DNA of 64,000 nucleotides from NCBI GenBank assembly GCA_959606065.1, contig CAUHHV010000007.1, positions 1 through 64,000 on the forward strand. The letters run 5' to 3'. The DNA is from an uncultured Collinsella sp. (GTDB taxonomy: Bacteria > Actinomycetota > Coriobacteriia > Coriobacteriales > Coriobacteriaceae). Under the pieces are notes generated by a model, which saw only the letters and a program-made list of their open reading frames with translations, made no database searches and was not told the origin of the DNA. Below are positions 24,693-33,545 of the stretch, piece by piece; position 1 is the stretch's first letter, and every line of letters begins with the position of its first letter. The position numbers and the translations under genes are program-made.

Positions 24693-24769
24693 GCCCTATT
24701 AGCTCAGGGGATTAGAGCGTCTGCCTCCGGAGCAGAAGGCCGTTGGTTCGAATCCAACATGGGGCACCA
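24693..24769 (+). tRNA. tRNA-Arg(CCG), CCA encoded
   Basis: The acceptor arm GCCCTAT (24693-24699) pairs with ATGGGGC (24759-24765, one G-U), followed by ACCA. The D-arm is GCTC...GAGC. The anticodon stem TCTGC/GCAGA encloses loop CTCCGGA with anticodon CCG. The T-loop is TTCGAAT. Confidence 0.95.
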
Positions 24770-24780
24770 TCGAACGTGAG

Positions 24781-24816
24781 ACCGTCCGAACCTCGCATGG
24801 TCCGGGCGGTTTTTCT
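24781..24816 (+). terminator. terminator after tRNA-Arg(CCG), just upstream of the P-type ATPase
   Basis: ACCGTCCG (24781-24788) pairs with CGGGCGGT (24803-24810, one G-U), with TTTTTCTT after it. It ends about 30 bases before the next gene's start. Confidence 0.85.
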
Positions 24817-24845
24817 TATACCGACGCGACGTGATGGGACGTGGT

Positions 24846-27563
24846 ATGGCAGCAACGGATATCGAGCGCGGACTCTCGACCGCCGAGGTCGAGGAGCGCA
24901 TCGCCGCCGGTAAGATCAACCGCAACATGGAGCTCAAGACCAAGTCGGTCAAAGAGCTCATCATCGAGAACCTCTGCACGCTGTTCAATTTGATCAACGT
25001 GATCTTGGCGTTCCTGGTCATTTTGACCGGTTCGTTTAAGAATTTGACGTTCCTGTTCGTGGTGTTCCTCAATACCGCTATTGGCGTCATTCAGTCCATG
25101 CGTTCCAAGAAGATGGTCGATAAGCTCACGCTGCTGACCTCCAAGAAGGCCATCGCGGTGCGTGACGGCTCCGAGGTGGAGCTCGACCTGGACCAGATCG
25201 TGCTCGACGACATCATCCGCCTGGGGCGCGGCGACCAGATTCCCGCTGACGCCGTGGTGGTTTCGGGCGAGGCGCTCGTGAACGAGAGTCTGCTGACGGG
25301 CGAGAGCGACCTTATTAAGAAACAGCCCGGTTCCGAGCTCATGAGCGGCAGCTTTATCGACTCGGGCCTGCTGCGCGCCCGCGTGATCCATGTCGGCGCC
25401 GACAACTACGTGGCCAAAATTAATAACGAGGCCAAGTACGTCAAAAAGGTCAATTCCGAGATCATGAACGCGCTTAACGCCATCGTGCGCTTTGCGAGCA
25501 TCATCATGATCCCGCTCGGTTTGGCGTTGTTTGCCTCGAGTGTGAGCGAGCTGTGGGATGCCGCGGGAACCCCGGGCGATAGCGCGCTTTCGTGGTGCTT
25601 CTCCGAGCTGTTGGCTGGTCATGTGCCTTCGTCGGCGCTGCTGTCCACGGTGGGCGCCCTGCTGGGCATGATCCCGCAAGGCCTGGTGCTTCTGACCTCG
25701 TCGGTGCTCGCCATCGCCACGGTGCGCCTGGCCCGCCGCAAGGTGCTGGCGCAGCAGCTTTACTGCATCGAGACGCTCGCTCGCGTCGACGTGCTGTGCC
25801 TGGACAAGACGGGTACCATCACGTCGGGTCGCATGGAGGTCGAGGGTACGTATCCGCTGCCGGTCGAGGGTATGGGTGCGGGGGAGGGCGACGCCGCCGT
25901 TCCCGTCGATACCACGGTGCTCGATTTTGCTCTGGCTAACGTCGCACGTGCGACCTCGGCCGATGCCAACGAGACCTGTCAGGCGCTGCTCAACTATTAC
26001 GCCGACCGTCCGGTCGAGGTGTCCGAGCCGCTGTCGGTCATTCCGTTCTCGTCTTCCAAAAAGTGGAGCGGCGCGTCGTTTGCACAGGGCTCCTATGTGA
26101 TGGGTGCGGCGCAGTTTGTGCTCTCTGATCGTGCGTTTGCCCAGGTCGAGAACCGTGTCGCCGAGCTTGCCGATACCTGCCGCGTGCTCGTGGTGGCGCG
26201 CGTGGACGGCTTTACGCCCGATGGCGATATGGTGGGCGAGGCCGAGCCCGTGGGCTTTGTGACCATCCGCGACGAGATTCGTACCTCGGCGGCCGAGACC
26301 ATCGGCTACTTTAACGAGCAGGGCGTGACGCTCAACGTGATCAGTGGCGACGACCCGCGTACGGTGTCGTCGATCGCGCGCGTGGTGGGCGTGCCGGGGG
26401 CGGACGCTTATGTGGACGCCACGACGCTCGATACGCCGGCCAAGCTCGATGCCGCAGTGGACCGCTACCATGTCTTTGGTCGTGTGACCCCGCAGCAGAA
26501 GCGCGAGCTCGTGCAGGCGCTCAAGCGCCGCGAGCACACCGTGGCCATGACAGGCGACGGCGTCAACGACGTGCTGGCGCTCAAGGAGGCCGACTGCTCC
26601 GTGGCCATGGCGGCCGGCTCCGATGCCGCGCGTAACGTGGCCGAGATCGTGCTCGTCGACAACGACTTTGCCTCGATGCCCGCCGTGGTGGCCGAGGGCC
26701 GTCGCTCCATCAACAACCTGCAGCGTTCGGCTTCGCTGTTCCTGACTAAGACGCTGTTCTCGATGGGCCTGGCGGCGCTGTGCATCGCGCTGCCGCCGTA
26801 CCCTTTCGAGCCGATTCAGATGACGCTCATCAACTTCTTCTGCATCGGCGCGCCGGGCTTTGTGTTGGGCCTGGAGCCCAACAATGCTCGCGTGAAGGGG
26901 TCGTTCCTGACGAACGTGCTCAAGCGGGCACTGCCGGCGTCGATTGCGGTCATTTTGGCCGCGGCGCTCGATATCTTTGTGGCGCGCGTGTTTGGCTTTA
27001 ACCAGCTCACGCTGTCTACGATGTGCCTGCTTACTTCGTGCGCGGCGAGCGTCAGCCTGATCTGGCGTATCTCGCAGCCCCTCACGCCCTTGCGTGTGGC
27101 GCTCTTTGTGTTTGTAGTCGTCGGCATTCTGACGGGCGTTATCGGATTCCCGGAGCTGCTTTCTATTGCCAACCTGTCGATGGGCCAGATGGTTATCTTG
27201 GCTGTCATCGTGGTCTTTACCTGCTCGGTGTTCTTTAAGCTCGCCACGATGATGGATTCGCTCAAGCCGCGTCGTCGTCATGCCGCAACTGGTTTTGGCC
27301 GCGGTGTGCGCGTCCGCCTGGGCCGCGGTGGCGGCAAGGTGAGCTCGACGGGCTCGACGGCCGAACGTTTTGCCAAGCGCGTTGCCGCCGACATGGCGCA
27401 GCGCCGCGAAGATCGCACCGCTCGCGAGGCCGAGGCCCGCGCACTCGAGGGCGTGGCCCAGGCCCAGCCCAAGAAAAAGAAGAGTACCGGAGCCAAGCGC
27501 TCTCGCGTGACCAAGTCCGCCCAAGGCATCAAAGTCTCGATGCCAAGCAAAAAGAAGAAGTAG
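24846..27563 (+). CDS. cation-transporting P-type ATPase (HAD family)
   Basis: About 905 aa. Visible landmarks are: the actuator-domain TGES motif (VNESLLTGESD, near residue 150); membrane helix 4 with GMIPQGLVLLTSSVLA; the phosphorylated Asp in VLCLDKTGTITSG (near 320); FSSSKKWSGA in the nucleotide domain; and GDGVNDVLALKEADC. C-terminal helices follow, with MTLINFFCIGAPGF. The overall pattern resembles CtpE/YoaB-like ATPases, some of which move Ca2+, but the ion cannot be assigned. The last 60 residues are an unusual Arg/Lys-rich cytoplasmic tail. ATG 24846 has GGGA 6 bases upstream; GTG 24831 and ATG 24834 are alternatives. It follows a tRNA terminator with no evident promoter. Confidence 0.88.
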   Translation: MAATDIERGLSTAEVEERIAAGKINRNMELKTKSVKELIIENLCTLFNLINVILAFLVILTGSFKNLTFLFVVFLNTAIGVIQSMRSKKMVDKLTLLTSKKAIAVRDGSEVELDLDQIVLDDIIRLGRGDQIPADAVVVSGEALVNESLLTGESDLIKKQPGSELMSGSFIDSGLLRARVIHVGADNYVAKINNEAKYVKKVNSEIMNALNAIVRFASIIMIPLGLALFASSVSELWDAAGTPGDSALSWCFSELLAGHVPSSALLSTVGALLGMIPQGLVLLTSSVLAIATVRLARRKVLAQQLYCIETLARVDVLCLDKTGTITSGRMEVEGTYPLPVEGMGAGEGDAAVPVDTTVLDFALANVARATSADANETCQALLNYYADRPVEVSEPLSVIPFSSSKKWSGASFAQGSYVMGAAQFVLSDRAFAQVENRVAELADTCRVLVVARVDGFTPDGDMVGEAEPVGFVTIRDEIRTSAAETIGYFNEQGVTLNVISGDDPRTVSSIARVVGVPGADAYVDATTLDTPAKLDAAVDRYHVFGRVTPQQKRELVQALKRREHTVAMTGDGVNDVLALKEADCSVAMAAGSDAARNVAEIVLVDNDFASMPAVVAEGRRSINNLQRSASLFLTKTLFSMGLAALCIALPPYPFEPIQMTLINFFCIGAPGFVLGLEPNNARVKGSFLTNVLKRALPASIAVILAAALDIFVARVFGFNQLTLSTMCLLTSCAASVSLIWRISQPLTPLRVALFVFVVVGILTGVIGFPELLSIANLSMGQMVILAVIVVFTCSVFFKLATMMDSLKPRRRHAATGFGRGVRVRLGRGGGKVSSTGSTAERFAKRVAADMAQRREDRTAREAEARALEGVAQAQPKKKKSTGAKRSRVTKSAQGIKVSMPSKKKK

Positions 27564-27617
27564 CTACGCGCCCTGGCGATGTTGAATTGGTGCCTTGTTC
27601 CTGTGGGGCCGTGGCGA

Positions 27618-27626
27618 TGTTATGCT
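27618..27626 (+). promoter_or_regulatory. putative extended -10 promoter for the zinc-ribbon protein
   Basis: TGTTATGCT fits an extended -10 (TGnTATnnT) 41 bases upstream of GTG 27667. No clear -35. Confidence 0.4.
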
Positions 27627-27666
27627 CTAACCTCGATTGTTTGAATTGCTTCGAAAAGAGGATGCC

Positions 27667-28809
27667 GTGATCTGCCCGCATTGCCTTAAGACTATCGAGG
27701 ACGGCGCCTCGTTCTGCCCCTACTGCAACGCCTATGTGGGTCCGGGCGATGGCCCCGAGCACACCGAGTTCGTGTTCTGTGAGGGCTGCGGTGCCCGTCT
27801 TTCTCCGCATGATCGTACGTGCCCCAAATGCGGACGCCCCGCTCCGGGTATCCTCTCCGAGGACGCGGCCGCATCCGACCTGGCAGCGGGCCGCACGGCG
27901 GGCTTTCCGCGTCTAACGCAAGAGCAGATCGATACCGAGGTGCCGCATGCGCCGACCTCTGCCGCTGCGGTGCTTTCGGACGCCGCCGACCCCAATGAGA
28001 CCTGCGTGCTGCCGGCTTTCGATAAGGATTTCGGTATCCCCAAGGTCGAAATTCCCACGCCCGTTTCCCTGCATGACGATGCTCAAAAACCCAAGCGCAA
28101 GGTGCATCCCGACGAGGACGCCTATCACAAGCACAAGCGTCATATTCCCAAGCCGCTTATTGTCATCGCGGTCCTTGCCCTTGTGTGCGGTAGTGCCTAT
28201 TGGTTCGTGACGGCCGATCCCATGGGTGTTATGCCCGGCTTCTACGACCAGTTTGGCCAGGCCGCGCAGACGACCTTCCCCACGCGCCAAAAGGGCGAGG
28301 CGACCGAGGACGATACCAAGCAGGACGATTCTGCCGAGGTGGTCCAGGAAGATACCGTGCTCACCGATGATCAGCTCTATACCAGGCTCGACGGTCTGTA
28401 TCAGACCATCGTGTCCTACGCTGATGAGGACCAGATCGGCGAGGTCATCGATTCCTTTAACAACGGCTATCTCCGAACGCCGCTGTCCACCCGTCAGGAG
28501 CTGTCGCAGAGTGCCTACGCCCTGCGCGACCAGATCAAAAAGACGCAAGATGAGCTTAACAACTTGAAAGTACAGGACGATACGGTCTATGCGGATGACA
28601 TCGCCCACTTAAAGCAGCTTGCCGAGTGGATGTATGAGCGCGTCGACGTGATCTGCCAGAGCTGGGATATCTCGCTGGCCATTCCCGATGGCGAGTCGAT
28701 GAGTTCCCACCAAAGCGAGATCCTGGCGCCCATCGCGCAGGGCGGCAACAGCGCGCTGAACCAGTACGATGCCAATGTGGGTTCCTGGAAGCCGCAGCAG
28801 CGTTCCTAA
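27667..28809 (+). CDS. zinc-ribbon membrane protein of unknown function
   Basis: A 380-aa protein. The N-terminus holds two zinc ribbons: CPHC...CPYC at residues 3-20 and CEGCGAR...CPKCGRP near 37-58. An acidic, Pro/Ala-rich linker leads to a single membrane span (PLIVIAVLALVCGSAYWFV, near residue 163). The outer part is about 195 residues, Asp/Glu-rich and mostly helical, with DDQLYTRLDGLYQTIVSYAD and many Gln/Asp, probably coiled coil. This zinc-ribbon plus membrane-anchor layout is common in Actinobacteria and Firmicutes, but the function is unknown. GTG 27667 has AGAGG 5 bases upstream; TTG 27637 is a weaker alternative. Confidence 0.75.
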   Translation: MICPHCLKTIEDGASFCPYCNAYVGPGDGPEHTEFVFCEGCGARLSPHDRTCPKCGRPAPGILSEDAAASDLAAGRTAGFPRLTQEQIDTEVPHAPTSAAAVLSDAADPNETCVLPAFDKDFGIPKVEIPTPVSLHDDAQKPKRKVHPDEDAYHKHKRHIPKPLIVIAVLALVCGSAYWFVTADPMGVMPGFYDQFGQAAQTTFPTRQKGEATEDDTKQDDSAEVVQEDTVLTDDQLYTRLDGLYQTIVSYADEDQIGEVIDSFNNGYLRTPLSTRQELSQSAYALRDQIKKTQDELNNLKVQDDTVYADDIAHLKQLAEWMYERVDVICQSWDISLAIPDGESMSSHQSEILAPIAQGGNSALNQYDANVGSWKPQQRS

Positions 28810-28847
28810 AATTAGTTCGCCATAGTCGGCATAACCTACGTGCGCAA

Positions 28848-28877
28848 TTGATGTAAGCCCGTGCTTATTGCTACAAT
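28848..28877 (+). promoter_or_regulatory. promoter of the cyclophilin/TPR unit
   Basis: TTGATG (28848-28853), 18-base spacer, TACAAT (28872-28877), 39 bases before ATG 28917. Confidence 0.65.
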
Positions 28878-28916
28878 TCGTACAAATATGCTTTAAACGC
28901 ACGAGGAAGGAACCAC

Positions 28917-29459
28917 ATGTTTGGTTTTAAGAAAGAGCTCTACACGCCCGAGTATCAGCTTGTCGGCGACGAGTGCGCCGTAATCGAGACGTCGAAGGGT
29001 ACCATCAAGGTCAAGTTTGACGGCGAGGGCGCTCCCATTCATGTCGCGAACTTCTGCGAGCTTTCCACGATGGGCTTCTATGACGGCCTTAAGTTCCATC
29101 GCTATGTGCCCGGTTTTGTTATCCAGGGCGGCGACCCCAATACCCGCGACATGTCCGGCGCCGACGTCGCTGCCGGTCTTGAGGGCCCTGACGGCATGCC
29201 CGGTACCGGTGGCCCCGGCTACTGCATCAAGGGCGAGTTTGCCACCAATCCGCGCAACAGCCATGTCGATGGCGCCCTTGCCATGGCACGCTCCATGGAC
29301 CCCGATTCCGCGGGCTCGCAGTTCTACTTCTGCCTGGGTGCCCAGCATAACCTCGATTCCGGTTACACCGTCTTTGGTACCACGGTCGAGGGTCTCGATG
29401 TGATTTCGCAGCTGCGTGCCGGCGACGAGATCGTCCATGTCGAGATCGTTCACGAGTAA
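28917..29459 (+). CDS. peptidyl-prolyl cis-trans isomerase, cyclophilin type
   Basis: A 180-aa cytoplasmic cyclophilin that speeds proline isomerisation during folding. The family core is clear: GTIKVKFDGEGAPIHVANF, FYDGLKFHRYVPGFVIQGGDP with the catalytic Arg, then GPGYCIKGEF, ALAMARSMDPDSAGSQFYFC and a VFGTTVEGLDVI segment. It has no signal peptide. A good ribosome site (AGGAAGGAA) precedes ATG 28917. The TPR protein follows after 11 bases, so the two are cotranscribed. Confidence 0.93.
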   Translation: MFGFKKELYTPEYQLVGDECAVIETSKGTIKVKFDGEGAPIHVANFCELSTMGFYDGLKFHRYVPGFVIQGGDPNTRDMSGADVAAGLEGPDGMPGTGGPGYCIKGEFATNPRNSHVDGALAMARSMDPDSAGSQFYFCLGAQHNLDSGYTVFGTTVEGLDVISQLRAGDEIVHVEIVHE

Positions 29460-29470
29460 AGGGGACTTCC

Positions 29471-30775
29471 TTGAATAGCCAGCTGATCCAACAGGGCCGC
29501 GCCGCTTACCGCGCGGGTGATTTTTCCGCTGCAGCCCAGATGCTTGGGGCGGCAAAGACTCCCGATGAGATTATGGGCGAGGCCGATCACCTTCGTGGCA
29601 ACGCCTTGATGCACTTGGGCATGTATGCCGAGGCCGCCGAGGCCTATGCCGCCGCCCTCAACGACGGCACCTACGGCAAGCGCGGCGCGCTGCTCACCAA
29701 CCGCGGCAAGGCGCTCGCCGCCGTGGGCGACTACACGACGGCCGCCCAGGCGTTCTCTGCTGCTACGCAGGATGCTTCCTATGCCACGCCGTTCAAGGCC
29801 TATCTGGGCCTGGGCAATGCGCTGTTCCAATCGGGCGACTATGCCAACGCGGGAACCGCCTTCCGTCAGGCTGCCATCGACGGCGCCAATCCGGCTCCTG
29901 CCGCCGCGCTCGGCGAGCTCGGTCGTTGCTTCATTAAGCTCGGCCGTCCGGCGGATGCCGTGGAGACCTACCGCACGGCTATCGACTTTGCCGGCCCTCG
30001 CGACGACACGCGTGCGCTTAACGCCGGCATGGGTCAGGCGCTTTCTGCCGCCGGTCGTCCCTCCGACGCACTCGACGCCTTTAACGCCGCTACTGCCGAT
30101 GGCATCTACCAGCTCACCTCCGAGCAGGCCGATGAGCTTGCCCGCGTGCAGGATTCGCTTGCCGCGCTGTCTGCCCAGACGGCTATGGCCACGGCTCCGG
30201 CGCCCGCGATGGACGCTCCTGCCGTCGATCCTCTCGATCCTACGGGCGCGACCGGTCAGTTTATGCCCGATCCCTCGGACACCGGCTTCTTTACGCTGTC
30301 CGAGTCCGAGATGGTCCAGCAGGACCGTCAGGATCGTAAGCAGGCCAAGGTCCGTCGTCGCCATCGCCACACGGGTCTCAAAGTCTTCATCGTGCTACTT
30401 CTGCTCATTTTGATCGCCGCGGGCGGTCTGGGCTTTGCCTACACGCGCGGCTTTGGCTTCCCGTCTCAGGAGTCTGTCGTTACCGATCTGTTCCAGGCTG
30501 CCGGCGACGGTGACACCGCAAAGGCCGAGTCTTGTCTGGCCTCGAACCTGTCCGAGGACGCTAAGTCGATGATCATCTCCTCGATTCCGCAGGGTGCCAC
30601 CGTGTCCGTTGAGGGCATGGATCAGTCCATGACCGAGACGACCGCCAAGGTGAAGGCATCGCTGTCCAAGGGCGGCGAGCAGGAGTACACCGTCAAATTC
30701 GTGCGCTCCGACAACCATATCGGCTGGGCCGTTTCTTCGCTTGATATGGATTTCTCGGCTGCTGACAACCAGTAG
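29471..30775 (+). CDS. TPR-repeat membrane protein
   Basis: A 434-aa protein. Residues 1 to about 235 consist of TPR-like helical repeats (AAYRAGDFSAAAQML, YAEAAEAYAAALNDGTYGK, FQSGDYANAGTAFRQAAIDG, GRPADAVETYRTAIDFA, GRPSDALDAFNAA). A linker, a basic stretch (RKQAKVRRRHRH) and one membrane span near residues 302-324 follow. The outer part of about 110 residues, with VVTDLFQAAGDGDTAKAESC, looks like a small DUF4878/NTF2-type fold; that is inference. A scaffold role in envelope assembly is plausible from its place beside mreB but is not shown. TTG 29471 has AAGGGGA upstream. Confidence 0.75.
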   Translation: MNSQLIQQGRAAYRAGDFSAAAQMLGAAKTPDEIMGEADHLRGNALMHLGMYAEAAEAYAAALNDGTYGKRGALLTNRGKALAAVGDYTTAAQAFSAATQDASYATPFKAYLGLGNALFQSGDYANAGTAFRQAAIDGANPAPAAALGELGRCFIKLGRPADAVETYRTAIDFAGPRDDTRALNAGMGQALSAAGRPSDALDAFNAATADGIYQLTSEQADELARVQDSLAALSAQTAMATAPAPAMDAPAVDPLDPTGATGQFMPDPSDTGFFTLSESEMVQQDRQDRKQAKVRRRHRHTGLKVFIVLLLLILIAAGGLGFAYTRGFGFPSQESVVTDLFQAAGDGDTAKAESCLASNLSEDAKSMIISSIPQGATVSVEGMDQSMTETTAKVKASLSKGGEQEYTVKFVRSDNHIGWAVSSLDMDFSAADNQ

Positions 30776-30797
30776 TGACCTTATGGGATTTAGCTTT

Positions 30798-30834
30798 GCC
30801 CGGCGCTTCACCGCAAGTGAGGCGCCGGGCTTGC
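30798..30834 (+). terminator. strong hairpin between the TPR gene and mreB
   Basis: GCCCGGCGC (30798-30806) pairs with GCGCCGGGC (30822-30830), with five more pairs inside. The T-tract is short (TTGC), so termination may be incomplete. Confidence 0.6.
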
Positions 30835-30890
30835 GCTAGTATGATGAGCTAGTAGTTTTCCAGCAATCATCCAACACATCAGGAGTTGCG

Positions 30891-31934
30891 TTGTTTTCTT
30901 TGATGGATATGTTCTTCGGTAGCTATGCGGGCGATCTTGCTATCGACCTCGGTACCGCCAATACGCTTGTCTCCGTGCGCGGCAAGGGCATCGTCATTCG
31001 CGAGCCCTCTGTTGTCGCCATCGACAAGAATGACGAGCGCATCCTGGCGGTCGGTATCGAGGCAAAGCGCATGCTCGGCCGTACGCCCGGCAACATCGTG
31101 GCCGTTCGTCCCCTGAAGGACGGCGTCATCGCCGACTTCGATGTTACCGAGGCTATGCTTCGCTACTTTATCGACAAGGCGTCCGAGAAGCGCTATCCGT
31201 GGACTCCGCGTCCGCGTGTTGTCGTCTGCGTTCCCTCCGGTGTCACGTCGGTCGAGAAGCGCGCTGTCTTTGAGGCCACGATCCAGGCCGGTGCCCGCCA
31301 GGCCTATCTGATCGAAGAGCCTATGGCCGCCGCTATCGGCGCCGACCTGCCCGTCGAGGAACCCACCGGTTCCATGGTCATCGACATCGGTGGCGGTACC
31401 ACTGAGGTTGCCGTTATCGCTATGGGCGGCATCGTCGTCTCGCAGTCCATCCGTATTGCCGGCGACGAGTTCGATCAGGCCATCCTCACGCACGTTCGTG
31501 ATGCCTACAACCTGGCCATCGGCGAGCGTACGGCAGAGGACATCAAGATCAAGGTCGGCTCCGCCGTGCCGCTCAAGGACGAGCTCGACGTCGAGGTCAA
31601 CGGTCGCGACGTGATCACCGGTCTGCCCAAGACCGTGCGCATCGAGAGCGAGGAGATTCGTCGCGCGCTCAACAAGCCGCTCGACGAGATGGCCAAGGCC
31701 GTCAAGGACGCACTCGACGCTACGCCTCCCGATCTTGCCTCGGACCTTATGTACTACGGCATTTTGCTGACCGGTGGCGGCGCGCTGCTGCGCGGTCTCG
31801 ATGTGCGCCTGCGTGATGAGACCGGCGTTTCGGTCAACGTCAGCCCCACGGCGCTCGATAACGTTGTTAACGGCTGTGCCCGCGTGCTCGAGGCCAATGC
31901 GTTTGATGGCGGCTTCGTCCAGACCAATGCTTAA
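30891..31934 (+). CDS. mreB: rod shape-determining protein MreB
   Basis: A 347-aa bacterial actin that forms membrane-bound filaments and directs lateral wall synthesis. GDLAIDLGTANTLV (phosphate 1 loop), VVCVPSGVTSVEKRAV, EEPMAAAIGADLPVEEPTGSMVIDIGGGTTE (connect 1 and phosphate 2) and LTGGGALLRGLDVRL (adenosine motif) are all present. The N-terminal MFSLMDMFFG could be an amphipathic membrane anchor. TTG 30891 is the start, with AGGAG upstream. First gene of the elongasome cluster; mreC starts 21 bases downstream. Confidence 0.97.
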   Translation: MFSLMDMFFGSYAGDLAIDLGTANTLVSVRGKGIVIREPSVVAIDKNDERILAVGIEAKRMLGRTPGNIVAVRPLKDGVIADFDVTEAMLRYFIDKASEKRYPWTPRPRVVVCVPSGVTSVEKRAVFEATIQAGARQAYLIEEPMAAAIGADLPVEEPTGSMVIDIGGGTTEVAVIAMGGIVVSQSIRIAGDEFDQAILTHVRDAYNLAIGERTAEDIKIKVGSAVPLKDELDVEVNGRDVITGLPKTVRIESEEIRRALNKPLDEMAKAVKDALDATPPDLASDLMYYGILLTGGGALLRGLDVRLRDETGVSVNVSPTALDNVVNGCARVLEANAFDGGFVQTNA

Positions 31935-31955
31935 TTTCCAAAAGGTGGATTCCAT

Positions 31956-32954
31956 TTGGCACGATCTTCGGGTTTCTCCACAAATCTGAATACCAAGCGA
32001 CAATCAACGGGTATGCGCCCGTTGATTGTTTTCAGCCTGATTTCGGTGTTGCTGCTCACGTTTTATATTCGTGAGGGCGAGACGGGGCCGATTCATGCCG
32101 TTCGTTCGGGCGTGACGACGATTACCTCGCCGGTGCGTTTTCTGGGCTCGGCTGTGGCGGCTCCCTTCAATGCGATCGGTAACGTGTTCTCTAACCTTAC
32201 GGCGTCACAGGACACGCTTGACGAGCTTAAGAAGCAAAACGAGGAACTGACCTCTAAGGTCGCCGAGCTCTCCGAGGCTCAAAAGACCGCCGAGCGACTG
32301 GAGGGTCTGGTCGGTCTGCAGTCGACCTACAACCTCAAATCAACCGCAGCTCGTATCGTCGGCGCTTCGGGCGATGCCTGGACCTCGACCGTCACCATCG
32401 ATAAGGGTTCTGCCGACGGTCTTACCATCAACATGCCTGTGACGAGTTCTGCCGGTGTCATAGGCCAGATTATCGAGGTCTCGGCCAAGACGTCCACCGT
32501 GCGCCTGATTGGCGACGAGAACTCGGGCGTGTCCGCTATGGTGCAGGACACGCGCGCCCAGGGCATGCTGCAGGGTCAGGCTGACGGCACGCTGCGTCTT
32601 GAGTACGTGAGCGTCGACTCCGACGTTAAGGTTGGCGACATCATCGTGACCTCGGGCATTGGCGGTGTGTTCCCCAAGGGTCTACCGCTCGGCACCGTCT
32701 CGTCGGTTGAGAAATCGGCAAACGACGTGTACTACACCATTGTGGTGCGCGCCCAGACGACGGCCGAGAACAACGAGGAAGTGCTGGTCATTACCTCGCT
32801 GACCGACGAACAGTCGGCCTCGGATGAGGACGTGAACACGGCCAACAGCACGCCGCAGGGAACGTCGCGCGATGCTGCGACCAAGACGAAGGACGAGAGC
32901 CCGGATGACAGTTCCGACACGTCCGAGACGACCGATTCCGGCTCGAGCGAATAG
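31956..32954 (+). CDS. mreC: rod shape-determining protein MreC
   Basis: A 332-aa protein with a short cytoplasmic tail, one membrane span (RPLIVFSLISVLLLTFYI, residues 21-38), and a coiled coil (LDELKKQNEELTSKVAELSE, near 85-115). The double beta-barrel domain follows, with KGSADGLTINMPV and TSGIGGVFPKGLPLG. It links MreB to PBP2 and other periplasmic enzymes. The last 60 residues are acidic and Ser/Thr-rich, longer than in typical MreC and of low complexity. TTG 31956 has AAAGGTGG upstream. Confidence 0.93.
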   Translation: MARSSGFSTNLNTKRQSTGMRPLIVFSLISVLLLTFYIREGETGPIHAVRSGVTTITSPVRFLGSAVAAPFNAIGNVFSNLTASQDTLDELKKQNEELTSKVAELSEAQKTAERLEGLVGLQSTYNLKSTAARIVGASGDAWTSTVTIDKGSADGLTINMPVTSSAGVIGQIIEVSAKTSTVRLIGDENSGVSAMVQDTRAQGMLQGQADGTLRLEYVSVDSDVKVGDIIVTSGIGGVFPKGLPLGTVSSVEKSANDVYYTIVVRAQTTAENNEEVLVITSLTDEQSASDEDVNTANSTPQGTSRDAATKTKDESPDDSSDTSETTDSGSSE

Positions 32955-32965
32955 GGGGCATGTCC

Positions 32966-33532
32966 ATGGATCTACATGAGCAGGGGATGAGCTCCCGCAC
33001 GTTTGTAATCGCCGCCATCGTGTGCGTGCTGTTGCAGGCAGGCCTGGCACCGCAGATCTCCATTGCGGGCGGTCGCGTCAACTTTATGATTATCCTGGTG
33101 TGCCTAAGCGTGTTCTCGGGCGACCCGACCCGTGCCGTCGTGTGCGGTTTTTGCAGCGGCTTGTTCTATGACCTTTCCGCTGCCGTGCCGGTGGGCGTTA
33201 TGTCGCTCCTGCTGACCGTGGGTTCTTTTGCCCTGGTGCATAGCGCTGCCGGTCAGACGGGCGGTACCCCGAGTGCGCGCGGCATCACTGTGGGCGCCTT
33301 CGCGTTCGTCATTAATGTGATCTACAGCATCATCTTGCTGTTTATGGGTTTGGAGACGAGCTTTGTCGTGGCGATCTTCGGCCATGCACTGCCGTCTTCG
33401 ATCCTGACGGGTCTGGTTGCCATTCCGTTTTTGATGTCCGGCGTCGTGCCGCAGTCCGGTTATGGATTCTCTGCACGTGGCGGACGCCAGACGGGCATGC
33501 GCTTTAAGCCCAAGACCCGTAAGCTCAAATAG
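32966..33532 (+). CDS. mreD: rod shape-determining protein MreD
   Basis: A 188-aa integral membrane protein with about five spans. Its position between mreC and pbp2, the size, and segments such as FVIAAIVCVLLQAGLAPQI, FSGDPTRAVVCGFCSGLFYD and FGHALPSSILTGLVAIPFL fit MreD. It probably stabilises the MreC-PBP2-RodA complex. MreD is poorly conserved, so context carries much of the call. ATG 32966 has AGGGGG 7 bases upstream; ATG 32960 is also in frame but too close to the site. Confidence 0.85.
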   Translation: MDLHEQGMSSRTFVIAAIVCVLLQAGLAPQISIAGGRVNFMIILVCLSVFSGDPTRAVVCGFCSGLFYDLSAAVPVGVMSLLLTVGSFALVHSAAGQTGGTPSARGITVGAFAFVINVIYSIILLFMGLETSFVVAIFGHALPSSILTGLVAIPFLMSGVVPQSGYGFSARGGRQTGMRFKPKTRKLK

Positions 33533-33545
33533 GGGAGGCTCGTAG

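Noticed and set aside
24816..27524. 902-codon open frame antisense to the P-type ATPase
   Set aside because: It mirrors a well-supported gene in GC-rich DNA, has His/Arg/Ala-rich composition and no family motif.
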